Below the pieces are notes generated by a model, which searched no databases, was not told where the DNA came from, and saw only the letters and a list, made by a program, of their open reading frames with translations. This document shows positions 23,608-35,089 of a stretch of DNA of 64,000 nt, piece after piece. Source of the stretch: Euonymus europaeus (lineage: Eukaryota; Streptophyta; Magnoliopsida; Celastrales; Celastraceae). Positions within the stretch are counted from its first letter, which is position 1, and each line of letters opens with the position of its first letter. The DNA lies in assembly GCA_963580455.1 (NCBI GenBank), contig OY756968.1, positions 2,207,544-2,271,543 on the forward strand. The letters are read 5' to 3'. The translations under genes and the position numbers were made by a program.

Positions 23608-26600
23608 ATGAGTAGCCAAGTTGCTCATCCGCCGAGGAGGAGCAGTGTCACCCAGAAACGTGGGCCTTCCACCAAGAAATTGGCGGCCGCTGAGAACGGT
23701 GCCAATGGAAATGTTTCTATACCTAATTCTCCTCCTGCGCAATTGTTAGTTTCTTCTTCCTTCCCCTTTTTATTTGAAATTTCTTGGAAATTTTCACCCC
23801 CTTCGTTATATTGATGTGATTTGTTGATTTCTCACATAACTTGGCATATGTGAGAAACTATTTATCCAGTGTCAATTTCCGTTTATAAGTGGTTTCTAGG
23901 GTTGGAATTGATTGAATTCTGGCGGCTGTTTGGAATATTTTATTGAATGTGTTTTTCTTTGGAATTTATTGAGGCCCGGGAGTGGAGAGAGGACGGTGAA
24001 GAAGCTGAGGTTGTCCAAAGCCCTCACGATTCCTGAGGGGACAACTGTGTCCGATGCTTGCCGCAGGATGGCATCTCGTCGTGTGGATGCTGTTTTGTTG
24101 ACTGATGCCAGGGCTTTGCTCTCTGGAATTCTTACTGACAAGGTGTTTATCTTTTGTTGTCTTTGTTTTTGGCTATTATTTTTGCTTTTGGCTCTTAATC
24201 TCCTACTTTTTTGGAACTGTTCACTTCTCCATTTTATTTATTTGGTTCTTTTGGAGCTACTCGTGGGCAGGACATTGCCACTAGGGTGATAGCTGAGGGG
24301 TTGAGACCAGAGCAGACGATAGTGTCGAAAGTCATGACTCGAAATCCTATTTTCGTCACTGCAGATTCCTTAGCCATTGAAGCTCTCCAGAAGATGGTCC
24401 AGGGTTAGTTTGTATTATTTCTAAAAGATTGTTTTTCATAGCTTGGCCCTTGGTTGCCACCTCTCGGAACATGCATTGAATGGTGTCTTATTTCTTGTTT
24501 TTTGTTTTTACAGGTAAATTCAGGCATCTTCCTGTGGTGGAGAATGGTGAAGTTATTGCTTTGCTTGATATCACAAAGTGCCTCTATGATGCCATATCCA
24601 GAATGGAGAAGGCTGCTGAGCAGGGTAGTGCCCTTTCTGCTGCAGTTGAAGGGGTGGAACGCCAATGGGGAAGCAATTTTTCTGGTTCGTTTTTTTAAAT
24701 TTGTTTTATAAATATTATAGAGAGCTAACTATTATTTCTTCAGTAGTGTTTAGTTCTTGCTTTGTATAGAAGTTTCTGTTACTGCTGTCATGATACTGAC
24801 ATTCCTGATGCATTAGATATCAACTATTTCTTCAGTAGTGTTTAGTTCTTGCTTTGTATAGAAGTTTCTGTTACTGCTGTCATGATACTGACATTCCTGA
24901 TGCATTAGATATCAACTACTGAATGAATCTTTCCATTGGTTGAATTTTAAAAAGGCTTTCTTAAACTTATCAAATCTGTGAAGTTTTTGCTTGTCAACAG
25001 AGGTTTTTCTTTCCTCCCAAATTATGATGGTTTTTGGAGGGCAAGTGGATATCATCTACTGAATGAATCAACAGACATATTAACATAATAGTAACATTTT
25101 GTACCCCAATGGTAGAGTGGATTTTGAATGAAGGTCGCAGATTCAATTTCTGAGTAATTCTGACAGCCCCTCCACGTATTATGGGATCTGTGTATATGTT
25201 GCTTGCAATGTTTTAAAAGGCGGGTTTGGGATTTGAGGCGCTCACGTTCTTTGAGGCAAGGCGTAAGCCTCGGATTGAATCAAAAATTCAAGACAGAGTG
25301 AGATGCCACGAATGTAATGTATAAGCTGATACGAAGTTACGGACAACGAAGGAGGAGGGTTTTGTTTCAGAATTTGACAGTTAACCCAAAACGATGTCGT
25401 TTTGGGTAAACTGTATTAAAAAAATTAAACAAAACCCAAAATGACGTCGTTTTGGGTTTTGTATTTTTTTTTTTAAAAAAAAAGTTTCGCCTTCCGCCTC
25501 TGTGAAAGAGACGAAAGGCGTACAGAGGCGGAAGCCTCTTGCGACACCTCACAGGGCGGAAGCCTCAGTGCTTCCGGTCCCTGCCTTGCCTTGAGGAGCG
25601 CCTCCGTGCGTATGCCCTGATCGCCTTTAAAAACACTGGTTGCTTGTCCCTGACTCTGCCAGCTGCGGGAGACTTGTGCACGAGAGTTGTTTACTTTTAC
25701 TAACATTATGTGCCCCCTTGTGTACAATTAGTGGGCTATGAAGCACCGACACTCTATTTAGGCTAGAGTGTCTGATACGCAAATTTGAGTATCTGAATTT
25801 TTTTTTTAATTTATTGGACACGTTAGGGACACGCAAATGACACGCGTGTCCCTTAGTAATGCGTTTTTTTGTAAAAGAAATTTTGTTATTTAATTAAATT
25901 AATTTATACGAAAAAGAAATTGTGACCTAGAAAACAAATTTGCGCATCTGTTTCTTCCTCTTCGCGTGCCTCTCTGCTGTTTCTGCTTTGCGTGCCTTCT
26001 GCTGGTTCTGCTTTGCGTGCCTCTCTGCTGGTTCTTCTTCGCGTGCCTCTGTTTCTCGCGTGCGTTGCTGCTGCTGGTTCGCGACATCGCCTGGGCTACT
26101 GGGTTGCTGGTTTGGGTTCGCCTAGGTTGCTGCTGGTTTGGGTTCGCACTTCTTGCTGCTGGTTTCTTCTTCGCTTGGGTTGCTGCTGGTTCGTCTTTGC
26201 TTGGTTTGGAGTTTGAACTATGTTAATTTAAATGATTGTTGTTCTAAAATGATGAAATTGGACAATGTTGATTGAAATATTAAATATATATGTTATGTTG
26301 ATTGTATTGTAAAATTGAAATGAAACATATAAATATATATATATATATATATATTATAATAAATATTCAACGTGTCCTCTAACGTATCCGTATCCTAATT
26401 TTTTGAAAAATTACGTATCCGCGTGTCCGTGTCGTGTCGTGTCGTGTCCCGTATCCGTGTCCGTGTCCGTGCTACCTAGTTAGTGGGCATGGGCTATACG
26501 CTTCCAACTAGGAGATTGTTTTGAGTCACCATAGCCCTAACGAAAGAAAACCCTTGATTTTACTGATAGTTGGGCTGAGGAGCTACTACAATTTTCTAGC

Positions 26601-29588
26601 ATTTAACCGTGCAAAGAATAGGGTTTTCCTTGTTTCAAGAAAAAGAAAATGTGGAATATTGAAGTATTTAACTACCTCATATATTATACCCCAACTGCAT
26701 TCAAAAAAATATACAAAGAAGTACCAAATAACCTGTACTGATTCAACTTCTTCAGGGGAAGTACCCCTGCCATTCTTTGTACAATTTGTTTCAATCTTTC
26801 AAATTTTGAATTTTTTTTTTATCTTACATGTGTTTACTTCCGTTTAATTTTTTCATCTCATTCTGTTTCAGCTCCTTATGCTTTCATAGAAACTCTGAGG
26901 GAGCGGATGTTCAAGCCCTCATTGTCAACAATAATCGCTGAACATACTAAGTATATTATGCTTTGTTACCTTTTGGCTGGTTTTGAGGAATACAGTCTGC
27001 ATGTGATATGTTTGGTGTTTGTCTTATGTTACCAATTTTTGTAGCTTTATGTGGCTATAGGCCTGCGATTTCTTCGCCATCGGATCCTGTGGATGTTGCT
27101 GCAAAGAAGATGCGGGAGATGCGTGTTAATTCAGTTGTCGTTGTGACTGGGAACAAAATACAAGGGATACTCACGTATTATTCTTTTCTCGAATGGCTTT
27201 TTCTATAAACATATAAATGCATCAAATGTTTTTCATTTTCTTTTTTGTATCTATGGTTTTTGCTTACATGAACTTTTGCTTCTGCATTTCAGTTCAAAAG
27301 ATATACTAATGCGAGTTGTGGCACAAAATCTGTCACCTGAATTGACTTTGGTTGAAAAGGTTTGCCGTGAAACCTTATTCCTTGTTCCTACTACGGCTTG
27401 CATTGTTCTATTTGTTTTTTTCCCGGAAAGACCTGCTTTGGGACATGTTTTATATGCTTATTCAATTATTCTGTATTGGATCGACTAAAGTTGGTCTTGA
27501 AACTATCATCTCTCTCTCCCTAAATTTTTTTCTTCTCTTTTCCCCCTTTCAGGCTTTCACCATATGGATGTAAAATATGTTATTTTTATGTTGTCGAAGT
27601 CTTTTACCTGCCAGGCTGCTACTGAGTGCATGACATTATGTTTTGATGTTTACAAGTAAAAATGATAATATTGGTTAATGCTGCAGGTAATGACACCAAA
27701 TCCTGAATGTGCAACAATAGAGACAACAATTCTTGATGCATTGCATATAATGCATGATGGGAAGTTTTTGCATCTTCCTGTTGTGGACAAAGGTGTGCAT
27801 TGATTCATTAAATCTTTATTTTCAACTTTGTGTTGGTTTATTCATTTGCCTCACCTTTGTACAGATGGATCTCTTGCTGCTTGTATTGATGTTCTGCAGA
27901 TTACTCATGCGGCAATTTCTATGGTAACGTTGCTGACTTGCTGAATATAATATGCCAAGTTTTGACATAATGTATGTAAATACATAAGGGGGTTTGATTT
28001 TACTTGAAGGATATTCTACAGCTTAACACAACTCTTTGCAAAACTAATGAGGCCTAATTATGTGATACATTGATTTATATTTTTCACAGCTTTTTTAGGT
28101 CTGATATTGAAATATGTCTTTTCTAAAGGCTGTTTCTCTTGGCTTACACCCTGTAGCTTCTATTGTAATTTGTTCTTTAGTTTTGAAATTTCTATCGGAA
28201 TTTGATCTTTGGTTGTACCTTCTTGCCTTCTTGGTGCCCTCAATAAAAAATTTCTTTGCTTTTTCCAGGAAAGAAAAAAAAAATGAATAGAATGTTAAAT
28301 TATGGGTATTTTTGTAATATTACTCACCTGATTCTGTTAGTTGAGGATGATAAAGCATTATAAGCTTCCTTTTGTGTTTAAGGTTGAAAATGGCTCCGGA
28401 GCTGTCAATGACATGACAAACACAATGATGCAGAAGTTCTGGGATTCAGCCCTAGCTTTGGAGCCACCAGATGATTTGGACACCCATAGGTGTCACTTTT
28501 GCTGCCATATATTTTCTATTACCTTTCGGACTGTCGGTTTGTGACTAATCTGGCTAAATTTGTTCCCAGTGAAATGTCTGGAATAATGGCATCAGATGCT
28601 ACAGAATATGGAAAATATCCATCTCTTGGCCTTGGAAATTCTTTTGCCTTCAAATTTGAGGATCTTAAGGGTCGTGTGCATCGGTTCAATTGCAGTGAGT
28701 GGGGATCTACTGTCAAAGCCTTTATGCAATTATGACCTGAGTTTGTCGTTTTGTTGCTCTACTTTTACAAAGTATGTTGTGAGATGATTTTACTTGCATG
28801 TTGAGAATCTTATTTATTTTTTATTTTTTTAAAAAAAGTTGTATTAACCTGTCTTGTAAGTTGGAATTATATTGCAAGAAGCTTATGCCTTTTAGGTCAC
28901 TAAAAATATTTTGAAAAATTCGATTTTTTACCTGTAAAGGAAGCGCTTAGGAAGGATATGGAACAAATCAAAGAAGCAGTATACTTACCTTGCTCTTTTA
29001 TTGCAGGTTCAGAAAGTTTAGATGAGCTTACCTCTGCTGTGATGCAAAGGATTGGTGCGGGTAATGGTCAGGAACACGCTCAGTTTTTGGTAGGTAATTT
29101 GAGTTATGTAAGTGATTTTTGTTTCATTCATGGCTGGATGATTTGATAATACGGTTTGTTCTTTGATTTTTTGTAGTATGAGGATGAAGAAGGTGATAAA
29201 GTTATACTTTCTACTGATGCCGATCTTATTGGTGCTGTTGGCCATGCTAGATCAGCTGGATTGAAGGTAATAATAATTTCTGTTTTATACATGCATTTAT
29301 TTGTATGATTTGAATTTTCCTTTGGGATGCTTAAGTTGCATATTTGGTTGGTTTGATGTGAATGAGGTATTGTTCTATTTATGTAGTTGTTCAACTTCTG
29401 TAGTCTGGTTTCAGGTCTTAAGGTTGCATCTAGATTTTTCAGATTCGAGCCAACAAACAGGTAGTACTCAGTTGAGTGATAATGTCCAGAGTATTGGATG
29501 GACATCTCTCCACACAGGTGTCTTTGCCGGTGCAGTAGCTATTACGTGCATTGGAGTGCTTGTCTACTTGAAGCGCTCAAAAGGATGA
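23608..29588 (+). CDS. CBSCBSPB: CBS-CBS and PB1 domain protein (CBSCBSPB family)
   Basis: Fourteen exons: 23608-23744, 23974-24142, 24271-24403, 24514-24684, 26872-26950, 27061-27174, 27293-27359, 27687-27792, 27865-27923, 28383-28489, 28570-28694, 29007-29089, 29177-29266, 29415-29588; 537 residues, the usual length. A Ser/Pro-rich basic N-terminus is followed by four CBS repeats (about 58-115, 125-185, 232-290, 300-355; motifs VMTRNPIFV and VMTPNPECA begin repeats 2 and 4), a PB1 domain (about 410-500, FAFKFEDLKGRVHRF and acidic YEDEEGDKVILSTDADLI) and one C-terminal membrane segment (WTSLHTGVFAGAVAITCIGVLVY split here as about residues 510-533) with a short Lys/Arg tail. CBS pairs usually bind adenine nucleotides; PB1 mediates protein-protein contacts. 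The tail anchor suggests an organelle or ER membrane protein. The exact role is unknown. Introns are GT-AG; intron 4 (2187 bp) is packed with repeats. Confidence 0.92.
24733..24917 (+). repeat. 92-bp tandem duplication in CBSCBSPB intron 4
   Basis: ATTTCTTCAGTAGTGTTTAG starts at 24734 and again at 24826; the two 92-bp units look identical throughout. Both units contain TTTCTTCAG, a possible 3' splice site, so the duplication also doubles a cryptic acceptor. Confidence 0.85.
25100..25180 (+). repeat. tRNA-like SINE relic in CBSCBSPB intron 4
   Basis: CCCCAATGGTAGAGTGGA resembles the D-arm/A box and GGTCGCAGATTCAATTTC the T-arm/B box of a tRNA, at near-normal spacing. The acceptor stem is missing, so it is a SINE head or relic and not a tRNA gene. 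Confidence 0.4.
25206..25638. mobile_element. hAT-type MITE with perfect 8-bp target duplication
   Basis: GTTGCTTG flanks both sides (25198-25205 and 25639-25646). The ends are CAATGTTTTAAAAGGCG and, inverted, CAGTGTTTTTAAAGGCG; the CAGTGTTTTAAA-type terminus and 8-bp duplication are hAT hallmarks. The 433-bp interior has GAGGCG/CGCCTC-type subterminal repeats and two near-perfect palindromes built on AAAACGA.GTCGTTTT (about 25385-25408 and 25435-25462). No coding potential. Inserted in CBSCBSPB intron 4. Confidence 0.85.
25737..26479. mobile_element. non-autonomous Mutator-like element with perfect 9-bp target duplication
   Basis: TTAGTGGGC lies on both sides (25728-25736 and 26480-26488). 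The ends are TATGAAGCACCGACAC and, inverted, CTAGGTAGCACGGACAC, an imperfect inverted repeat. A 9-bp duplication points to the Mutator superfamily. The right part is a GTGTCCGT/CGTGTC array (about 26405-26472); the interior 25960-26210 is a C/T/G-rich imperfect repeat (CTGCTGGTT recurs) that is open in more than one frame but has no protein family I recognise. An (AT)n run lies at about 26334-26354. It sits 90 bases right of the hAT element. Confidence 0.75.
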
Positions 29589-30030
29589 GTAAGCTCGTTG
29601 TCATCATCTTAATATGAAAGAAATTAGGAATTGGGATGGTAATTATTCCAACCTAGACCATAAACCAGCTTTTGGTGATATTTTGTCGGTTTGTCCAACC
29701 AAAATTAAAACAGTTGGAAATCACCAGTGGCAACATAGTAGTATCTAATTGAAAATCTCGAATTGTGGGTGCAAAGAACATGTGAAGGTGAAAAAAATGG
29801 AGAATATTTATGTTTATTTTGATGATGAGCGGATCACGTCGTTTAAGGAAGAAACGAATATTTGACTGGAAGAGATGCTGTAGCCGCACTTGTAACCTTG
29901 TGATATTTATGGTACTAATTTTTATTTTGCCTGTATTTTTCTTTGTGGGTAATTCCATATATATTGATCGAGGGAGATAAATATTCAAAAAAAAAATTGA
30001 CTCGTTAAAAGGGTATTATTTGTACATTTA
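29589..30030. other. CBSCBSPB 3' UTR and spacer
   Basis: Presumed 3' UTR followed by AT-rich spacer. No gene seen. Confidence 0.4.
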
Positions 30031-30686
30031 TGCTCCGTTTGTTTGACATAAAATCAATTTTTGGAAAATATTTTTCTTACTTTCTCACTTTATGGTGTTT
30101 CGGGATGGAAAATAAAAATAGTAAGCTGAAATGTTATATAATCAACTCAATTTTAAGACTTTAAAAATGGAAAACAACTTTCCTACTTTGGGATGCTGTT
30201 TTCTCCAAAACTATGAACATGGATGTGAACATATTGAGTCACATATTTTTAATCCAATGCATATTTATGACCCGTAATACTTCAACTAAGTTAATTTAAA
30301 TTGTGTTTTGCGTACATATAAACATAAACGTATTATATATATACATATACATATGTATGTATACACACAATAAAAGACATTTAACAATAAAAAACAATTT
30401 GTTTTAAAGAATTTTTATTACTGTTAATATTATATTATATTATATATATATATATATATATATGAATTCATGTATATTCACACGAAACATACACACATTT
30501 GTTGGTCAACATAATAAAAAGTGTTGTATTTTAAATTTTTAATTCCAAACAAACAAACAATGAAAAATATTAGTAATTTTTTTGTCTAAACACTAGAACT
30601 TAATTGTTTTTACATGATATATTTTTCCTTTTTCATGAGATGATTACTTTCCGTCAAACAAACGGTACCGTCAAACAAACGGAGCC
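30031..30686. mobile_element. Tourist-like (PIF/Harbinger) MITE with TTA target duplication
   Basis: TTA flanks both ends (30028-30030 and 30687-30689). The ends TGCTCCGTTTGTTTGAC and, inverted, GGCTCCGTTTGTTTGAC match over 16 of 17 bases. At the right end the last 17 bases are partly duplicated (CAAACAAACGGTACC then CAAACAAACGGAGCC). The 656-bp interior is AT-rich with (AT)n runs near 30338-30360 and 30434-30462; no open frame of note. Confidence 0.7.
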
Positions 30687-31099
30687 TTAGAAATGAAAGT
30701 TTAATATTTTGTATTTTTTGTTGGTCATTGAAGTCCTGAGCGTTTCAGATTTTTTTTTTTGGTTTTTGGTAAACCCCTAATTCCCAATCCATTTTTCTTC
30801 TTCAACGGAGGGAACGAACAGAGAAGACCATTCGCCATTGAATAAACTATTGGACCCTACAGTAGACTTCAGAACATTTTGCAGCATGATTCACAATATC
30901 TGACATCTAATCAGCATAGAATTTATACACAAATCTTTACAATCAAGGGATATCATAAAAAAAAAACTTTAAACCGTTTTTTAAAATTATAAAAAATGTC
31001 CCAAAAAAAGTCAGCAGAGCGCCATCCCATACTAACCAAATGTTTGAAGCTTTGAAAGGTGGAACAGCAGAGTGCACGCATACGCAAACAGCGAAGCCT

Positions 31100-33210
31100 C
31101 TATAGATATTTTCTAGCTAGTGCCCGGACTTTTGTATCAAAGTGTGATGATGTAATGCGTGAACCAGGCAAATAGAGAGGATTGAGAAGAATCTGCAAAT
31201 CCACATTTTTGAAATGTCACGTTGATCCCATCGTTAATGTTCATATACCAGTAGAAAATCAATTAAAACACCCAAAAAGTGCAATACGCATCTAGAATGC
31301 AACACAAATAATTAATGCTGAGTAGTGTACACAGCACAACCATCGATTTTCCTTGAGTTTATATTCAAATGTTCCCTTGATAATTCTCTGTTAATCACAA
31401 GCCACATATAAATTTTGCTTTACATGCTAACAGCAGCAATGATCTTGATCTAACTGCAACCATGTTTCACCAGCTCCAATCCAAATTTTGGTCCTATACC
31501 AAAGCTGATGTCCAAACTCATTCTTTAATACTCTCAAACCCAAAACTTTTAATTTTAAAACCCAACCAATAGGAAAACACTCGGAAATTCTAAATGTATT
31601 TCATGATTTCATATAGAAAGGAAACAAAACCATATGCAACTTCAATAAAATGGCAACATCACAACTGGATCAAGGCTAGATCAGTTTTCTGAGGGATTTT
31701 ACGTCTTAAGAATCAATACAGGTTTATGTTCCAGGGAAATTGTGATTTGGACTTCCATGTACTACATTAGTTTTTATCATATACATTGAACCTATCCACA
31801 ATATGATTGCCAAATCCTAACCACCATTTCTTCTTTAATTCAGATCCTATCATATTAGCCAAAAAACCATCGACCAAAGTTCCATACACACAAATCCTTT
31901 CTTTACATGCTGCAGCAAAAACCATCCAAAAATGCATGGTATGTTTAACAATACAAGGAATGTGTTGCTCCACGTTCCTTTGTTACCTCACATCTATAAA
32001 AAGTTCTACATTCATATTAATCTACAATTACATACCTAAAATAAAATGCTACATACGAAAATTAAAGCATTAATGAACAATAGGTCTTGAAGAAAATCAA
32101 CAGTCTTACCTTCATATAAAGCTCATGAACCTCTTGGAAAAAGCTCTTGATTCCATCATCATTGCGTGAGTCATGAAGTAGCATAAATCTTGTATGTATG
32201 ACAAGTCAAAGAAAAGCCAGAAACAAAAACAGCAAACCACCAGACAGTTTATGAGCAAAAAATAAAGGCTTACACTCTTAATGCCAAGTGCAGGCATAAA
32301 CCCGTGTCACACATAGACAGCCATAATGGAAACAATTATGCGATGTGCAGAGATTTATGGAGTCATCAACATCCCTTTAAATGACCATTTGCAGTAGGGT
32401 AATAGAGAGAAGAACCAATTCATAACAGTCATGCAATGTTATGGTTAAACATCGCACCAATTGTTTTTGTGTGGGTGAGTGTCTGTGGACCAATTTCAAT
32501 TTAAGAGACAAAATCTGGCTTCAACATCACAGTCACACAGACAATTAGACAAATGATCCGATGACACCAGATCTGGAGAGAACATAATGATATGACATGA
32601 TATTCTCAACCTGCACAATTCTCATACCGGCATCTACTTCTAAAAACTCATACGCCATTAAACAAGAAAAGCAGCCACTATTATTATGTCAATGCACTAG
32701 GCCATGATTGACTACAAAATCATTGTATAGTAGCAGCATAAATTAACAATCATAGAGGATATGACCTGCCGTCACATAGACTGACACCACCAGATCATTA
32801 AACCTATCGATTGCTTTCAAAAACCTGCCAAGAATACAAATAAGAGATAAGAGGAGAAAAATAACAAGTAGAGAAAGTAGACCAAAAATGTATTGACAAG
32901 ATACGTTTTCAGGCACAAAACTCACATGGCACTAGTAGTCCAAGCAAGGTCCTGAACAATATCTAGAGCTGCATGTAATACGAATTGATGCAGCTGAGCA
33001 GCATCTTCTCTCTGTGGTTATGAAATACACAGCGAATGTCACAAAAGTAAAATCGCTTAACATAAAACTTAAAACAGAAAAACAAAAACAAATGACAAGA
33101 AATGAACAATGAAGCTATAGATTCCATACTTTAGTAGCAGATCCAACTTCAGCTTCATATATAGGGATATCATTCCGGCTTACGATGATAAAACAAGCTG
33201 TCATTGCCAT
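31100..33210 (-). CDS. TRAPPC2: TRAPP complex subunit 2 (TRAPPC2/sedlin)
   Basis: Five small exons in transcript order: 33210-33130, 33011-32926, 32824-32763, 32195-32110, 31192-31100; 135 residues, the same as the Arabidopsis homologue. It begins MAMTACFIIVSRNDIPIYEAE, continues AVDRF-type KAIDRFNDLVVSVYVTAGH, then TRFMLLHDSRNDDGIKSFFQ and ends HFDTKVRALARKYL; these match sedlin along its whole length (human: VTAGHMRFIMLHD, DGIKNFF). Sedlin has a longin-like fold and is a core subunit of the TRAPP tethering complexes in ER-Golgi and Golgi traffic. A second in-frame ATG (33204) is two codons downstream. Introns 1, 2 and 4 are GT-AG; intron 3 is AT-AC. Single exons are too short to give long open frames, so this gene is easily missed. 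Confidence 0.95.
32196..32762 (-). other. U12-type AT-AC intron of TRAPPC2
   Basis: Read on the minus strand the intron begins ATATCCTCT (U12 AT-AC consensus ATATCCTTT) and ends TCATAC. TTCTTTGAC at 32213-32205 matches the U12 branch-site consensus TTCCTTRAC in 8 of 9 positions, with the branch A 10 bases from the intron's 3' end. No GT-AG choice gives the conserved reading VTAGHTRFMLLHD. The intron has no polypyrimidine-tract-plus-AG end. It splits the histidine codon C|AT. Confidence 0.9.
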
Positions 33211-34365
33211 AGCTTTCTTCTTATAAACTACTGCGCAAAAGACTACAAAACTAGACAAAAGAAGCGCAAAACACAGATCTGCTTAGCTCATCGCGGATCC
33301 AGACGAATCTCAAATATGTGCAACCAACAAAATTGTTGAAAATAAAACAGAAGATACCAAATCAAACGCATATAACATCAAATACAGCGAAATCTTCACA
33401 AACAATAACTTCTTCTTTCGGAAATCAAAGGTTTAGTGCATTTACACAAATCAGATTCGGCTTTTGACTCGATTGATCTGGATTTCCCAGTGAAGCCACA
33501 GAAACTGGATGCCGAAAACACTGATTTATTTCCAAAATTTTGTGAGGAAAACGAAACGATGGCGTTTTTGGAGGAGGTGTTTACACTTACAGAGTGAAAA
33601 TAAAGAAAAAACGAAGAAAACGCAAAGGAATGCTGGGCCCACAATGTTGAGCAAAAGAGGAAGCATGGAGCATCATCTGCATCAAATCGATGCCGTTTTG
33701 AATGTGAAAAGAGGATGACCGGGTAGTGGGCCACCAATCTCGGGTCTCGGCTCCAATTTTTTGCTTCAATTCTCCCCAAAATTTTGTTAAATCATGGTAA
33801 AAAAATGTGTTACTGAGTATTTTCAAAGTTTATAATATTATATTGTACTAAATTTTGAAACAAACTCTAAATCTAAAATTTAAAATTTTATTTTTAGTAT
33901 GAAATCTTCGGCTCAACGTGCCCACCTAACAATTATGCTATATTAAAATTCAATTTTCCAAGCTATTAAATTTAAGACTAGGCAAAAGCCCATATAGAGA
34001 TAATATATCCCATCTCATGGGTCCGTAATTGAAGAAAATAACACTGAAATTATTTGATGTGAGAGTTATATTATCATAATCAATTTCATCATTCCAATTA
34101 AAAATTTTTTGCTCCTAAATTATAAACCCTAAAACAATCATAAATCATAAACCCTGAATACTAAAATCTAAACCTTAACTAGACACTAATACTAAAACTT
34201 ATGATTTAACGTGATTTTCAGAAAGAGTTGGAGCTAAAGATTAGAACCAAAATTAAACCCATCCCAATCCAGTTATTATGAATGTGCATCGTCCCTGCCA
34301 GTCATTTGTATCCTATATTTATGCTGGAACCTAGCTTAATTTTATCAAACAGTGGTCATAGATAT

Positions 34366-34580
34366 CCTAAGCCTAAACATCACATTCCATTGTAACATCG
34401 TCTCGTTTCATTGTAATATCGTAATTGATATTTCATTGTAAATGTACAATGAAATATGATGTTGCAATGAAATTTTACAGTAGAATATGATATTCCATTA
34501 TAATTGTACAATTGAATATCATATACAATGAAATATAATATTATAATGGAATGAACTATATGAGATGTTTAGGGTTGAGA
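34366..34580. repeat. palindromic MITE-like element
   Basis: CCTAAACATCACATTCCATTGTAA on the left mirrors TTATAATGGAATG...GATGTTTAGG on the right, and the inside is full of TTTCATTGTA/TACAATGAAA inverted copies (for example the stem around 34428-34458). The whole 215 bases can form a long imperfect hairpin. No target duplication or family name could be assigned. Confidence 0.45.
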
Positions 34581-35089
34581 TGTTTACATATTTTCCTTTA
34601 TCAAATATGTTCCTATCTGCTCGAATCGAACCATATTAGATCAAATGACGAAGTGTATAGAAAAAGATGGTTTTTCCCGTGAAATGAAAATTAGATTCAT
34701 GTAATAGGAAAAAAGGTTTCATATTCCTTGGCTGAAAGATATGAAATAGGGATGAAATGCCGAAAAGTATAATCATTGTTTGGATGAAAATGTTCCAAAA
34801 ACATCTCTCATCTCCTTCAATCAAACATGCAAACTAAGTTCAGACTTCAGACGATATTATTCATGCTCTGTGGCCACTATGCATTTCAGTTTTTCAGATT
34901 TTACAGAGCTTTGGAAACATGCTTTCAATATTCCAACTTCTTTGGAACAAGGCAATCCTAGCATCGATGTTTAGATCAATATAATGCATGGTGGTGTTTT
35001 TGAATTTTGGAACAGGCAAATCATACATGTATGTGCTAGTATTGCACATAAAGAAATTATCTTGGATCCTACGTTGGGAAAGTCCGGCG

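Noticed and set aside
25899..26226. Several overlapping Cys/Leu/Arg-rich open frames
   Set aside because: They lie inside the MULE-like element and come from its CTGCTGGTT-type repeat; open in both strands at once.
33396..33826. Open frames of 79 and 127 codons upstream of TRAPPC2
   Set aside because: Overlap in different frames and have no family motif; the region is best seen as TRAPPC2 leader/promoter.
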